A DNA stretch of 64,000 nucleotides from Leptodontidium sp. MPI-SDFR-AT-0119 (GCA_020726505.1 JAHLEZ010000035.1:248001-312000); one strand, 5' to 3'; counted from the first letter of the stretch, positions 33,610-46,069 are shown. Numbers and translations are program-made. Notes: generated by a model not told the origin, from the letters alone.

Positions 33610-34637
33610 TGGCGTGGAAATGGAGGCTGGGGAACGGAGGTGATTGTTGGGTAAGTCTGGAAACTTTCTTCAACATCTTCGAAACATTGTAGTATCTCTT
33701 GGATCTTCATTTCTTTCCCAATCCATCAGTCTCGGAAGCCAAGGGCTTTTGACTGGGTAGGCGCACTCTAAGTATAACTCGAGTGAGATGAAAGGGGCTT
33801 CCCTGCACAAACATCTCCTTGAAGACCTTTCTCTTTTATTGCTTTCCTATCCCAGCAGCCCCATGTATGAGGATAACTATTTGCCGGATGACTGCACTTG
33901 CTTCACACTCCGCTGTCAGCTCTCTTCATTGTTCTGTCTCCTGTCCTACTGCTCCCTCATCTCCTCGCTCCAATTGGAACTACTTCACTAGGATCAAGTG
34001 CCTTTGTCGAAGTGTTTTTTCTGCTGAACTATTTCTGTCAAGGTCAGCATGGAAATACTCAACTAAGTTTCTAGCAACTCTTAATTTTTTTTTGAGAGTA
34101 TGTTGTTGAATGCCTCAAGATTTCCCAATACTATAGTAGCGTTGAAGTTCTCCGTACCCCTCGTAGCTGCTTTGCCTTCCTAGGGGAGAGCTTGAAAGCG
34201 TCAAGCCGGTGAAGGATTTGCCTGGGAAAGCATTAGATTTCTGTGTAGTTGTGTCAGTGGACCTCTGTATCATGAAGATGGGACCTTCAGTCATTGTCTC
34301 TTGATCAACAACCTACAGTGTCAATTGAGGGGTCTTGGTCTTTCATCTGCGATCGCTTCTGTTGAGCTATGCTTTGGTGGAAAGGATTTGTCGGTTGGAG
34401 GTACCAGACTTATTCTTATCGATCAATTGTGCAGCCCGATTTATTTTCTATTGAAGTAGTTCGGGGCAGGAGTTCATTTTGGAGTTGCCTAAGTGGCCCC
34501 CCTGCTTGCCGATAAAGAAAACATTAGGCCGCTTTTTTGCCGATTGCCTTCGACCTCCTCCACAAAGTTCTCCTCGTTCAACCCATCGATACCAAGAAAC
34601 CACATCTAACGCATTACAGCAATACTCCTCGCCGACA
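33610..34637. other. intergenic, promoter side of the next gene
   Basis: No supportable gene. The stretch is moderately AT-rich and has short ORFs only. Confidence 0.4.
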
Positions 34638-36418
34638 ATGATGCTCTCTAGTGTGTTAATGATCTTGATTTGGCTGTTAATGAACCTTGGTGGTCTCGCA
34701 GGATACGCAGATGGATCTGGGGTAAGTAAACAATGATTCTCCCATTGCACTAGCTTCTCACCCAGGGCGAAGCTTGACCACCTTGCTTGGTTTCCTAAGG
34801 TGTTCATAAATCTGGTTATGATGCTATGCCTTTGGCAGTAAGATAAGATAGAATGCTGACGTTCTCTGTGCAGGATCGAGAACTCGGACGCGGTGGGGGT
34901 CGGGAATGGGAGAGACCCGTAGGGGGCTATGGGCGGGAGGTGGACTCGGAGAGCAGCAGCGGATCCTCAGACTCGGACGCAGTTGAACTGGTGATCACAG
35001 ATCAAAATTGTGGGAATGGCACGGCTGTCAACGGGCAGCCCAACCGGACAGACATTGTGCGCTCACAGCTCGTCGCATGGCGACAGCGAGTTATGCAGGA
35101 CTTCGTTGCATCTAACCGCACTACTGGCCAGACAACAACCGTTAAGAAGACCAACGGAAAGCGTAAGCTTTCTGAGGATGATACCGAATATGAGAGCAAG
35201 GAGCCAGCAAAGGGACCCAAAGTGCGTAAGCAGGACCGCCCAGACTACGGAGCTATTCGACCAATGATCACGGAGGCAGAGCTGGCAATAATTCGACCTG
35301 GGTACCGAACAACAGTTCCCCGCGTTGAGGCCTTTGTGAGAAATGAAACCAGAGGGAATCCACCAGGGATAGCACAAGTCCAAGTCTCAATTCAAGAGCT
35401 TTATATCCTGAACTACCTCCGCACACAACGAAACAATACCCGACGCCCGACTTTCTGGCCCGCACAAAATGTTACAATTGACCCGGAATGGGAACAAGCC
35501 TCAATCGACCGAGATATTGAGCTTGTTCAGGACTTGGAGGATATTAGAGCGGGTGTTCGAGACGGCTACTGGGACATCAATAAGACTATGTCGGGATCCG
35601 GAAAATTCACGGCAAAAAAGGTGCGGACCTCTCGAGAGAAGGCTTTGAAGAACACTGGAGGCCAGAGCGAGAACGGACAGTCAAATCCTGGCACTTGCCA
35701 GAGTCCAGTCCGGCATCAAGGGAACCCGCTATTCCAGATGCTCCTGGACGCTGCGGCTGTTGTCGATGCTGTTGATCCAATTGCTACGCCGGCACAGCGT
35801 ACTCAACCAGTCCGTCGTTCTGCCAGGCCAGCCCGAACCTCACCACTCCCACCCTCACTCTATGAAGACGCCTATCAATACTTCCAACTTCGAGCTGCTC
35901 GAGGTGACGATAGCACATTTGGGATGCAGCCACCTGGACGACCGTTGTGGGACAGAGAGTTGAATCGGACTCACGTTGTGCCAGACAATCCCAGTCCTAA
36001 CTTACCTCACGAAACCCGCTCATTTGCACCTAATCTAAACGCTCAGCCGCCAAGAAGATCAAATGAATCGGTCGAAGCTGAAGGTTTTGGACGGCAGAGA
36101 GACATGGCTTCGAGACAACCACAGCCAGATCCTGGCTTCGGATCCTCCTACAATCCACCGCAGAACCCCTACACGAACCCCTACATGAACCACTCGATCA
36201 TCCGCCCTCGGCAGCCACCATCAAATCTCCACCAGCCGGCAATGAGAGCATTAGGTGCAATAGCTGACGATGAGGGATTAGTAGAAAGACGGGAGCAGCA
36301 GCGTCGTGATAGGATTTGGCGGCAAAGAGCATTGGACGCACAAAATCGGGACGACGGCGAGGAGGAAGAGGACTGGACAGTTCCAGAAAGACATTCTAGA
36401 TCGAGATACGGTTTCTGA
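34638..36418 (+). CDS. uncharacterised protein with hydrophobic N-terminus, 542 aa, 2 exons
   Basis: Exon 1 is 34638-34721 (28 codons) and exon 2 is 34874-36418; intron GTAAGT..TGCAG, phase 0. Exon 1 encodes a hydrophobic stretch (MMLSSVLMILIWLLMNLGGL) that could be a signal peptide or anchor. Exon 2 begins acidic and Ser-rich, then basic (GPKVRKQDRPDYG), then a core with ITEAELAIIRPGYRTT and VSIQELYILNYLR, and ends in a long Pro/Arg/Asn-rich disordered tail. The core resembles VTKAEFSALRQHWKYTT in the 46 kb gene in order and spacing, so I place it as a probable divergent member of the local family. A hydrophobic leader on an otherwise nuclear-looking protein is odd; the true start could differ. 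Confidence 0.65.
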
Positions 36419-37220
36419 GTAGGAAGAAACTTTATATCAGCGGATGATTTGACTTTCACCAAGTTGTTTTGGGAGAAACCTGGTGGGCTTCCTCTGGGAT
36501 CTTGATCTTCACGAGAATTAGCATACATCTTTGATGCTGGAGTCTCAATCTGATTACTGTAGGATAGCCTGTCAAATTTCAAGACTCTCAAACTTCCATA
36601 CCACGATAAAATCTTGATACTAATAATGTTCGTACTGATTCTGACCTCTTCATAATTCTGTAATTCGAAGTCTTGGTACTACAGAGATTTACTAATGCCT
36701 TATACTAATGGCTTTGAGAAAGTGCAAGATTCATTTGGGTAAGTTTTTGGGACCCCTACAAGAATGAACTTTTCTATCAGAGGCCTCTTCTCCCACAGAC
36801 CGAAGGCCTGTGCCTCCCTGTCAGCCTTTCTCAAAGTACCTCTCTGAAGAAGAGATGGGTGTGGGCAAGTCTACCACTGACGACTGGGAGGGTGAACATG
36901 AGGCCTACCATGATACACCAAGGGGATTTCAGACCGTCTGTTTCAACCAAAGTACATTCTCCTTCCGTTTTCACAAGTCAAAAGCCCAAAATACTCTGGT
37001 AATGGTAATGCGTGCCCTTGCCCTTGCCAGTCAAAGAATCACCAGCACAATGCCACCTGGAAACCAGCCCGTGAAAACATGTGAGCTTATCGAGTTGCAT
37101 AGATAAATTCATTTCCTGTAAAAACTCCTAGCCCCTAGTTCAGACGCCTGCAACCTCTTCTGATTGCCATTTATATGTTTTTTTTTCGGGTAAGCTTTCA
37201 TCCACCTCTTGGCCAGGTAG
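36419..37220. other. intergenic, no gene recognised
   Basis: A plus-strand ORF at 36810-37106 has no family resemblance. The region ends at the hAT target-site duplication. Confidence 0.4.
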
Positions 37221-37228
37221 CAAGCTAC
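37221..37228. repeat. left target-site duplication of the hAT element
   Basis: CAAGCTAC directly before the left end; an identical copy follows the right end at 40231-40238. Confidence 0.9.
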
Positions 37229-40200
37229 CAGGCTGGTTGATAAGTCAGTTAAGTCAGTATCAGTTGACTAAATCACTACGACTGACTGACTGACATAAAT
37301 AAGGCAACTGACGAGCTTAATTAATTAAATTAATCAGTACTGATTTCAACTAAATATAATTTATAAAAATCAGACATCTAGTAGTATAGCTTTAAAGGCT
37401 CCAGCAATTTCAATAGCTCCACGATTTTGCCAATTCTTTAAACACTCCTGGTGCCACAACATCTCTCCCGATAAATTAGAGCTCTCTATAGTAGTTTGTT
37501 TAAAGCAAGAAAAAAAGACTCTTTCGCACTCCGAGCTCATGGCAGGTATAGCTAGAAAATCAAAGGCCATTTAAGCTAGTTGTGGCCACTCGGCCTCTCG
37601 TAACCTCCAATACTCTATAACTCCTATATGCTCAATAAGTGGCTCTTGAAGATAATAGAAATATTAATCTCTTCTACTAGAAACAACTATGTTACGCGGT
37701 CTACTAATTGGAGCCGCGGCGTTAAGGATACTCTTTAAGTAATCCTTTTCTAAAGAAGGTACGGCAAAAACTAGTTCTGGGGATAAAGTAGTACGAGAAA
37801 CAACTGTTGTGCCTTTATATTGCTCTTCCTATAGTTTCTTAAACTTGGATTTCGCTAATACAAGGAACGGAGCTAGATTCCCTTTCCAATTCTTCTCAAA
37901 AAAAGACTATTTGTAAAAGGGATGAAGAACTATTAACGCTTGCCACGCTAGAGAATCGTCGGTCTTTCTGTACTACTTCAAGCACGCTTACTAAGCCAAA
38001 GTAATTGACTGTTGTATGCCTTCGTGGTCGTTGAATTGGTGTTGTTTTGACTGAGTTTCCAGAGCCTTAAAGTGCGCCATAATATGCTCTAATATAATTA
38101 GAGATTCCTATAGAGCACTATGCGACGGTTCCAAAGCTCCTTCGATTATCTTTGTATTTCCTTCCAGACCTTTAGTAAGTAAAAACAGTGGCTGAAGCTG
38201 ATCCCTAATAATTTCCAAGGTCTCCCACTCTTCTGAAGACAGGTAGTCGTTATCGAATATCTCTTGATCGTCTGGTTCCGCAGAGACGTGTAATATGACG
38301 GCATATTCAGTGAGAGCCTGGCGTAGCTCAATACTTCTGCACACTATTAAATACGTGGCATTCTAGTGTACACCTCCATCGAGAACTAACTTCCATTCCT
38401 TCCCTGTTGTTACACTAATATTGAGCTGTGATTAAAGGGCCAGAAACAACGTGGTTCTCTTGCTAGAGGCCATAACATGTGCTACTAAGTTGTGCAACTT
38501 TCTAACCTCTCTTCTACGCCGCCAAAGCTTTCGACGGTCAGCTGGCCCTGCTACTATATAATCATTGGCCCAAGAGCTCTAATCTTAACTAAATAAGTAG
38601 GCCTTAGTAATCAAATTAATGACGTGACCTATATAACGTAGTCTCTTCTCTTTATAATCGAACCCCCACTGCTTTCTAAGCTCTGCGAGAGTCGTATCGT
38701 TATTCGTCGCGTTATCAAGTACAAAGTGGCCTAGGTTGCTGGCGTTAATTCCGAATCGAGTAAGAAGTGGGAGGAGTATAGAGCATTAATCTAAGATTTT
38801 TAATTAGAGGACGCGACAGGAAACTAAATAATAAGTTACATACTAACTCCTGTCTTTCTATGCCTTAAGAGCTCTAGTAGGCCTGTGAGACGCGTGCAGG
38901 ACTCGTATTGATCGTTAATAAAGTGAACCACAACACTAAGTACACTGAGCTTCTCTCTCTTTAATCCCCAACTATTAAAAGTGAGAGTTATCTTTGACTT
39001 AGAGCTGCGAATCTCTTATATGACTTGAGGCTCTATATGTCGGAAAAGATCGTGGATGTACTGTTCTATAGTAGAGTGTGTATCTAGTAAAGCATTGACT
39101 GTCTCGACATTCGTAATCTTGAAGTAACGTTTTAAGCGTTTAGAGGTAGCTTTGTAGTGTTTAATACTATTACAAATAATCTACTCTAAAAACGCGTTGA
39201 CGAATTCTTATTAACGGAAAGGGATCACTTCGTTATAACTCCCACTAACGACCCTTGAGGCTTAAGCGCGTGTAAGTTCTATTGATATTATTCTCTATAT
39301 ATCTCCTCCTACGTCTAACATGTGTATATCTTATATATAGCGCTCGGCGTTACTCAAAGTGTTAGCGTTGAAGTGAAATTCGCGATTCTTGGAAAATTTA
39401 GTATTATAGTGACCTTTAACGATTAGCACTTAATCTGTAGATTTAATAGAGAAACACATATAAAGCTTGTAGTACTATATAGAGTTATTAGATACTTTCG
39501 TCGTGTCTTTAAGGTAGTACTTAACTTTCTATACCTATTGACGAAGCTTCCTCTTTGTTATACTTGCTATAACAAAACTAGTAGGTAACTTAGCTAATTG
39601 AACCTTGCGATCATTAAATAAAGGCTCTCTAAAGTCGTACGGAGAGTATTCTTCGTGATTAATATGAGTTAGAGGCTTGCTAGGGTCGTAGAAGGTGGTG
39701 TAGGTAGGCGTTAGACGAAAACAGTGGTTACGAAGGGGCTTTTTTCCTAACGATTCAGGGGCCATCATAGCCTGAAATAGGTTGATTAAAGTATTATTTG
39801 ATACTATAGAAGGTACAGAAGAAGCTCTTGATTCGTCGTCTGCGATAACTACAGGGGAAGCGTGCGAAGAAGCCATGGTGCTGTGTTCAATGGATTAATT
39901 ATGACGAAATGCAGCTAAACCATAAGGTCGGGCAACAGCGGGCAAGATTATGTAATCTAAAAGTGGCTATTTCGGCCGTTTGGGCCAATCAGAGGCCTCT
40001 ATTTGGGCCCGAGCGAGCTTAATCTGTGCGGGACATCACCCAAAAATTAGCCCAGCCACTACTAAACTGACCCTATTATGAGGATTTTCTTACCTCCTAA
40101 CTTATAAGTTGAAATCAGTTGAGTATATAGCCACTGACTTATTAGGGTTAGGGCTAATAGCTGACTTATTAGATAATTTAGGGTCACTGACTGAAGTCAG

Positions 40201-40230
40201 CTTAACTAGACTGACTTATCGACCAGCCTG
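37229..40230 (-). mobile_element. hAT DNA transposon, 3.0 kb, transposase decayed
   Basis: The element starts CAGGCTGGTTGATAAGTCAG and ends with the reverse complement of CAGGCTGGTCGATAAGTCAG, an imperfect terminal inverted repeat. It is flanked by a perfect 8-bp direct repeat, CAAGCTAC, at 37221-37228 and 40231-40238, the hallmark of hAT insertion. Subterminal regions are rich in ACTGAC/GTCAGT units. A minus-strand transposase can be traced from an ATG at 39876 (MASSHASPVVIADDESR) through 38344-38108 (EWETLEIIRDQLQPLFLLTK) to the C-terminal dimerisation region at 37570-37370 (DFLAIPAMSSECERVFFSC). The frame is broken by many TAA/TAG stops, for instance CAG-to-TAG type at 39535, as RIP would cause. 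Confidence 0.9.
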
Positions 40231-40238
40231 CAAGCTAC
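40231..40238. repeat. right target-site duplication of the hAT element
   Basis: CAAGCTAC directly after the right end, identical to 37221-37228. Confidence 0.9.
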
Positions 40239-40478
40239 TGTTGAGTAAAGCTGCCCCTGAAGAATGACCTAGTTAGTCACATAACGTAGGTTTTGAGAGA
40301 AGGATTTAAAAGGTAGAAATCTAACTGAACTGTTGATTTTGCTCCCTGCTTCAATTATCACACTACCATCACTCTCGATTTCATCCGGAGTCATCCAGTC
40401 ATTACAAATCACTAATTGACATCAAAGAAACCACAATCCTGTATTCTATCAACGCCAATCACCTCATTCCGTTTCAAT

Positions 40479-40775
40479 ATGGAATTCGTAAGCCCTTCAC
40501 TGCCCCATAGACTTCTACCTTTTTCCTGGTTGTTTTCTTGCCCGCAGATTTATAACCCTGCTGTCTTCCACTCGCGCTTTCTTGGTATCTGTTAGGGGCA
40601 GCCAATAAATCGGCTTGCTGAGAAGAACGATGAGCATTGGAGACAAGCGTTCGTTGAAACCCATATTTGAACAGATAGAAATCAAGATCAGGAAAGGCTG
40701 GCCGAGATGATCTCCCCCTTCCCCGTTTTGATTCAAGAAATGGCTTGTGTAGCTCCCCGAAGCCCAGGCAGCTGA
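40479..40775 (+). pseudogene. possible nonsense-interrupted small gene next to the hAT element
   Basis: A tiny first exon ATG GAA TTC (40479-40487), a GTAAGC..CCGCAG intron, and a second exon from 40548 join in phase 0, the layout seen in the local family. The frame then reads IYNPAVFHSRFLGIC, a TAG, NRLAEKNDEHWRQAFVETHI, a TGA, and DRNQDQERLAEMISP to a final TGA at 40775. Both internal stops could come from C-to-T change (CAG, CGA). The leader before the ATG is pyrimidine-rich, as in real genes nearby. Homology to the family is not established. Confidence 0.35.
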
Positions 40776-41767
40776 GGGAACAAAAGCCGAGCTTTTTCAT
40801 CATGTTAAAGGTTGTTGAGACTATTTTAGATAATTGAGTAACGGAAACGCTTCAGCGAATTGGCTAGATGATGAGCTAGCTGGCCGGTGGGTGGATGTCT
40901 ACTTCTGGAAGCGCTGTTGGGGAACCTTTACTTGAGAGTATTAATGCATTCAGGTTAATCTAGCAAGTCTGTAAATTATGCCGCGAAGATTTCTCTTAAG
41001 GGGGCATGATCGTTACTGGAGACCGTGAGGCTGATTACTTGTCGAGAGAGTGTGGGCGAGGATGACGTCGCGTTGCCCCGCAATTCTCGCTTATTTCGGG
41101 AAAAGAAAACAGAGGCTTCCGGAATCACTTCGAAGGGAATTGAATGTCATCTATCTAATTTACGATGTCGCAAGGGCAAATTTATCGTTGAAATAAAAGT
41201 AGAGAACTGCTCTGGTAGCTCTACACAAGTTCTACTTCCCTCTCCCCCTGAACTCCCGCAAGAAATTCAGAGCCCACCCTTATTATCTATACAAATCTTA
41301 TTACTTACTGTACAAGCTGCCCAAAAACACTCTCTGTTGGTTTTGACTAACTTTATCCCTGTGCAAAAGTATCCACGACACTCTTGTTCCGTTCGGCGAG
41401 GCACAGACATATTTTCTTCCAGCAAAACACCTCCTCAGTACTTCAACTCTAATTCCGATGTTGCTGGCACGCGTCAGTACATGCCTTGTGTCATTTTTGC
41501 TTGGCCGATTATCCATTCCTGTCACCGAGGAAGCCCTACTGTTTGAATTCCAAGCGGCTGTGCCATGCTGAGTTGGCCATGAAGTCTTGCCGCCTATCCA
41601 GTGTCTCTCGTCCGCATCAGCTGGCTGTCAGTCAGTATCAGCGGTGTCAAGAGCTACCCAGAAACATGGAAAATAATAGAAAGATCATTATTCTTACCAA
41701 CTGAACTATCCACTAATAATTTTCTCATCCCAAAGTCACAATTCTCTGTCGCATCTTCCAAGGCATC
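40776..41767. other. intergenic, one doubtful ORF
   Basis: A 173-codon plus-strand ORF at 41025-41546 has no recognisable motif and I do not support it as a gene. The remainder is featureless. Confidence 0.35.
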
Positions 41768-42892
41768 CTACAGAAAGCCTACTACTCCTTCCATACCCAT
41801 CGTGAAATCTGGGGCATCTCGACCGGCCACAACCTGAGGAATATCACCACTGCCAACAACCGCCACTGCATCACTCTCGTAGTCCGAGTCGTACTGTCCC
41901 TCATCCTCACTCATACTCTCATCTTCAGAGTCGTCAGGACGTTCACCCCACCCCCTTGACAGAAGCCCAGCGTTTGTCTTCGAGCGCGAAGCTTGTCACA
42001 CTTCGGATTGTTGATTGCAGCCATGCGATTGTTATGCACGAGATCATCCACGTTTCTCGGCGATTTGAAAACCCATTTGTAGCCACGGCTTTGGTGGTCC
42101 TGTGAAAGCTTCGCGCAATCGGTGAGGGAGAGGTGGATGTTGCGGATTTCATTGCTGTCGTTCAGAAGACCCTCGAACTTGTCGGTTCTGTATCGAAAAT
42201 GCTTGCAGATCTTCAAGAGTTCTCCTTTGGTCAAGGCGACCGTTGGGACAGCGGACTGATTTTGGAAGGTGCTTGGACACTGTGGTGCTAACTTTAGGGT
42301 CTTGCCTGCAGTTTGTATTATGCTTGTGTTGGCTGCTGGTGGCTGCAGACTTTGTTTGCACATCATCGTCGCCCTCGCATCTTGCTATGGCGCGAGTTTC
42401 GTCGTTGACATTGCTGCTGTTCTGGTCGTCTGGGTTGGTGGTAGAGTGGAAACAGTGACGAGCACTACGTTGCGGTTTTTCTAGGAGCCTATGTGTGAGA
42501 TGGAAGTTTTCCGAAGCTGTGCTTGACTTTGTTCTGTCTTCTCCTTCTTCAAAGAAACCCAAGTCATCCATATCAGTGCCACTGGTTTCCTCGTTGTTTC
42601 TCTCCATCCCTTGTACAACGACCGCTCTAGATTTTTCCCAAGCAAAGTTATGGGCAAGTTGGGCTAGTGATTTGAGCGGCGCGTCTTGATCGATGAAAAA
42701 GCGTGGAGGTTGGTGATCGGGATCGTACTTGAGAGCATCTAAGTCCTGTCGATGCAAAGATATAAGTCAGTAAAAGTACGTACGGGCTGGGAATCAAAAC
42801 GACTGAAAGAAACAGAGACGGTGAGAATTAAAGGAAACAGAATTTACAACATTCCAAATGGCTTGCATCCACGACTGGTCCTTTGGATCCAT
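41768..42892 (-). CDS. uncharacterised local-family protein; exon structure uncertain
   Basis: Exon 1 is 42892-42848 (MDPKDQSWMQAIWNV); a GTAAAT..GACAG intron in phase 0 leads to exon 2 at 42745. Exon 2 contains PLKSLAQLAHNFAWEKS, matching the N-terminal motif of the 44 and 46 kb genes, and exon 1 matches their first exons in place and phase. Reading on to the family core LTKGELLKICKHFRYRT needs a frame change near 42290, and reaching the acidic tail (DDSEDESMSEDEGQYDSD, stop 41768) needs another near 41945. Two further introns could do this: an 82-nt one opening GTGCAA and closing CCACAG, and a 53-nt one opening GTGAAC and closing GGACAG. A pair of frameshifts is the alternative. Confidence 0.55.
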
Positions 42893-43744
42893 CCTGATCT
42901 TTGATATGAACTCCGCAAGATTGTTGAACAGGTTGGGAGAGCAAAGGATGAATCTGATTACGATGCAAAGTATTCGATTGTGCGCAAATCAATGTCGAAA
43001 GATAACACCTTAAGCTGTTTTTACTCTCGTCATGGGAGCAAGGCCGAGACCTCCAGATCAGGGATGGCCATCGAGTAGACTAGCTTGACCGCGGAGGCGC
43101 TAAAGCGCGACTGGCCTAAATGGAATTAGCGACATGTAAACACCAGTCGAAACAGCCAACGAAGGGCCAGTTAAGTGATATTTGAAATGCCACCTGTTCT
43201 CAATATGAGTGAACGAAAGTGAAAATCGACTGGGTTTTTTCCCCTGCGAGCAGCAAGGTGTGGAATTTCTCCTATTGTATTGTATTCAGGTAACATTTGG
43301 TCGCCAATACTTTAGAATGCAATCGATTCTCAGAAAGTTCTATTTGGCAGAGAGGGAATCAACTCAAGGGAGAGAGAGAAACGTCTTGACATTTGCTATT
43401 TTTCCGATTACTTTCCTTATTCCATGTGGTTTCCACGGTTCCATTCGCAGCATCACGAGCCATACATCACATGGTTAGAAAACTCCAGCAAGGGGAAAGA
43501 GCGAAGGCAATCAGGTTTTGTTTTCTGAGTGAAGTCATTGAATTACTACTAGAAAAGAGTTCATCTCAAAAACTTGAGACCATGCCGCCCGAGCCTGTGA
43601 TGGAAATTACCGCCACTGAAATCCTTTTCTCCAGCTTAATCTAACAAGCTCTCTCCCTACAGCTGTTCCCACGGCCCTGTTGTTACACAACGTTTTTCTT
43701 GACCCCCACTCACATCTCCTTTCCTCCTCTGCTCCGCCCAATGC
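42893..43744. other. intergenic, no gene recognised
   Basis: Lies between two minus-strand family genes. Plus-strand ORFs at 43209-43478 and 43393-43644 lack family features. Confidence 0.4.
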
Positions 43745-45393
43745 TCAGTCCTCCTCACTTTCCTCAGGGCTCTCTTCACGAGGCTGGGATTCCTCGGCAT
43801 TACCATCTTCCTCCGCAGCATCATATCCTTCGTTATCAGCATCATCATACTGATACTCGTCCTCCCGGCCAGCCTCCTTCATCTCCTCGGAAGTAGCCCT
43901 ACCCTTTTCCTTTCCCATGTCCTTTGCCTTTGCCTCGTACCGGGCCTTCCGCTGAACAAGATTCCACCCACAAGTTGCCCGATCCGAATCGTACTTCGAG
44001 TCATCGTCAGAGAGCGAAGACTCGTCGTCCTGATCCTCCCCAGCCGCAAGTCTGGCACGACGAAGTTGCTTGCCGCGACGAATAGCGCGGAATTGATTAA
44101 GCTCGAACTTGAGCAGCCGGCCATCGATCATGGGATCTTCTTCTGAGACGTCTCCACGCTCAAGAACGTACTTCCAACCGTTTGAGCTAGGCATTTGCTC
44201 GTAGCGGCGGGCTTCTCGATGGGTCAATGGGAGACTATAAAATTCCTTGGGGACGGGCTTGACGTATCCTTGAGTGGTATACTTGACATGTTTGCGAAGA
44301 ATCCGGGAGTCTGCTTTGGTGACCTTGAGTGGGCGAGGTGTTCCCCAGTCGCCGCGAGCCTTCGAGGCATAAGGCCGATTCTTGGCCCCTGGTCTTGTGC
44401 TCTTGTGGCTGATGGGAGCTGGCGAAATGAGCCCCTTTTTGAGGAACCAGAGCCGAGCAGCTCTAGAGTCGCGGCTCTCGTTCCTGCTGTTGGTGCTAAA
44501 AGCTCTGCCAATAGCGACTTTGTTGGTGCGCTTGGTGTTGGTTGACTTGGTCTTAGCTTTCCTGGGTGCCGGTCTCGCAGCTCTCGTAGGCATAGATGGG
44601 GCAGCATCCGATTGATTAGAATCGGTTTGGTCAGAGTCGGCTTGGTTGGCATAGGGCGAACCAGTGCCAAGATAGAGACCAGGAACAGCACCAAACGGAT
44701 GGTAGATCGGGTTGTGATTCTGGGCCAGAACAGGGATCTGCTGTACGGGAGCAGGTGCAGCGATCACTTGTACTAGACCCGGAACGTCACCTCCCTCACC
44801 AGTGTAGCCATTCTCTGGTCCCTCCTCAGCCCGTTCCGCAGCATTTTCAACCGCAGCATCCCGAGCCTTCTTCTCCTGCTCCATGTTCAACATTCTGCGC
44901 TTCATGCGGAGCTCTGCGGCATCCTCCTTTGCCCTTCTGAAGCCCGCATTGAAAGCCTTCTGGCCAACGGATTTGAAGAGTTGGGAGGAAGTTAAGATCT
45001 CCTCAGAGCAGAAGTCGACGTTAGGCTTGAAGTCGAACTTGCTCAGATTCTAATACAAGATCTTGGTTAGCTAGTGATCTTTGTGTTTCAAGCTCATGAT
45101 GAAAACTGATAGAAGGCAGATAGACTTACGTCTTAGTGCTTGTTGAAGCCATCTGAGAGAGCATCAAGTACTTCCTCGACGGTCTCACACTCGGTAAGGA
45201 ACTTGTCCGAAGGCTCCTCGACTCCCGAGTCTGCTCCCTCTTCCTCGCCGGCTGGAGTAGCTTCATTGATGGAAGTACCAACGGCATCGCTGTTGAGAGC
45301 GGGCTCGTTCTGGTTGGTGGACTGGCTGTTGGCCTTGAGACTGGAGGCAGCGGCGGAGGAAGCAACCTCTTGAGATGGTACGTAGGAAGCCAT
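43745..45393 (-). pseudogene. local-family gene with an in-frame TAA at the end of exon 1, otherwise 522 codons
   Basis: Exon 1 is 45393-45130 and exon 2 is 45049-43745 (intron GTAAGT..ATTAG, phase 0). Exon 1 (MASYVPSQEV) ends FNKH, TAA, D; the stop at 45135-45133 lies two codons before the splice donor. Exon 2 continues NLSKFDFKPN and carries the family motifs LFKSVGQKAFNAGFRR, VTKADSRILRKHVKYTT, PLTHREARRYEQM, SNGWKYVLERG, then FELNQFRAIRRGKQLRR and a long acidic tail ending EESEED. A basic Lys/Arg linker precedes the core. CAA-to-TAA change would explain the stop. An alternative donor upstream (GTACTT, 18 codons earlier) could bypass it. A TATATAAAG box lies near 45675 on the minus strand. 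Confidence 0.65.
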
Positions 45394-46069
45394 TGTATTC
45401 GGTTATCAGGTTGTGTGAGTTGAAAGGGATGTTGGGTATTGGTGTAGGGTAAGGCAAATTCGAAGTGATTCGAGGCTGACAAGGCAGTCGAAGTAAGAGA
45501 GGAAGCTTCTTGAAAGTCTCGAAGATGTAAAGAAAGGGTTTGCAAAGGAGCAAGATGATGTGCAGATGCAAGAGTTTGAAGAATGGAAAGTCTTTTGATG
45601 TTCTCTAGTATTTGCAGATGGTGTGTGGTGGTTCAAAATCTCTGATGGTCAAGGCAAGAATTGCGCTCTTTATATATCTGCCTCCTCGCTTATGAAAAAT
45701 AGAGGCCGTTCGAACTAGTCCCATTCGAGGCTGGTCGACGAGGTGGCTAATGCGACAAAGGCGGCCGCACCGTGAATCACACTGGTTTGTATAGGTCTAG
45801 AACGTTCGAGAGCAAATCGATTGGCTCTGATGTCCTGCATTCACGTCATTGACAGGACTGAGCGAGGACTAGATCTTTCAGGAACTAAAGCCTGATTCAC
45901 TAGGGCGCGCTGATGTTGTTTTCACAAAGTCAACAAAGTCTGAACAACAATCAACAACGCCCGTAACAACACGGTGCACATCTGCCCAAGTCCTCGAGGT
46001 TCTTCCTGACTCACCTTTTCCGAGTCTCTCAAATCAATTAATTTGAATCCCATCATCATCACCGCAGCA
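45394..46069. promoter_or_regulatory. divergent promoter region between two family members
   Basis: The 44 kb gene (minus) and the 46 kb gene (plus) are head to head across ~675 bp. A TATATAAAG box for the minus-strand gene lies near 45675. The 5' flank of the 46 kb gene is rich in CATCA units just before its ATG. Confidence 0.4.

Noticed and set aside
41025..41546. 173-codon plus-strand ORF.
   Set aside because: No recognisable motif, unremarkable start context, and composition unlike the real genes nearby.
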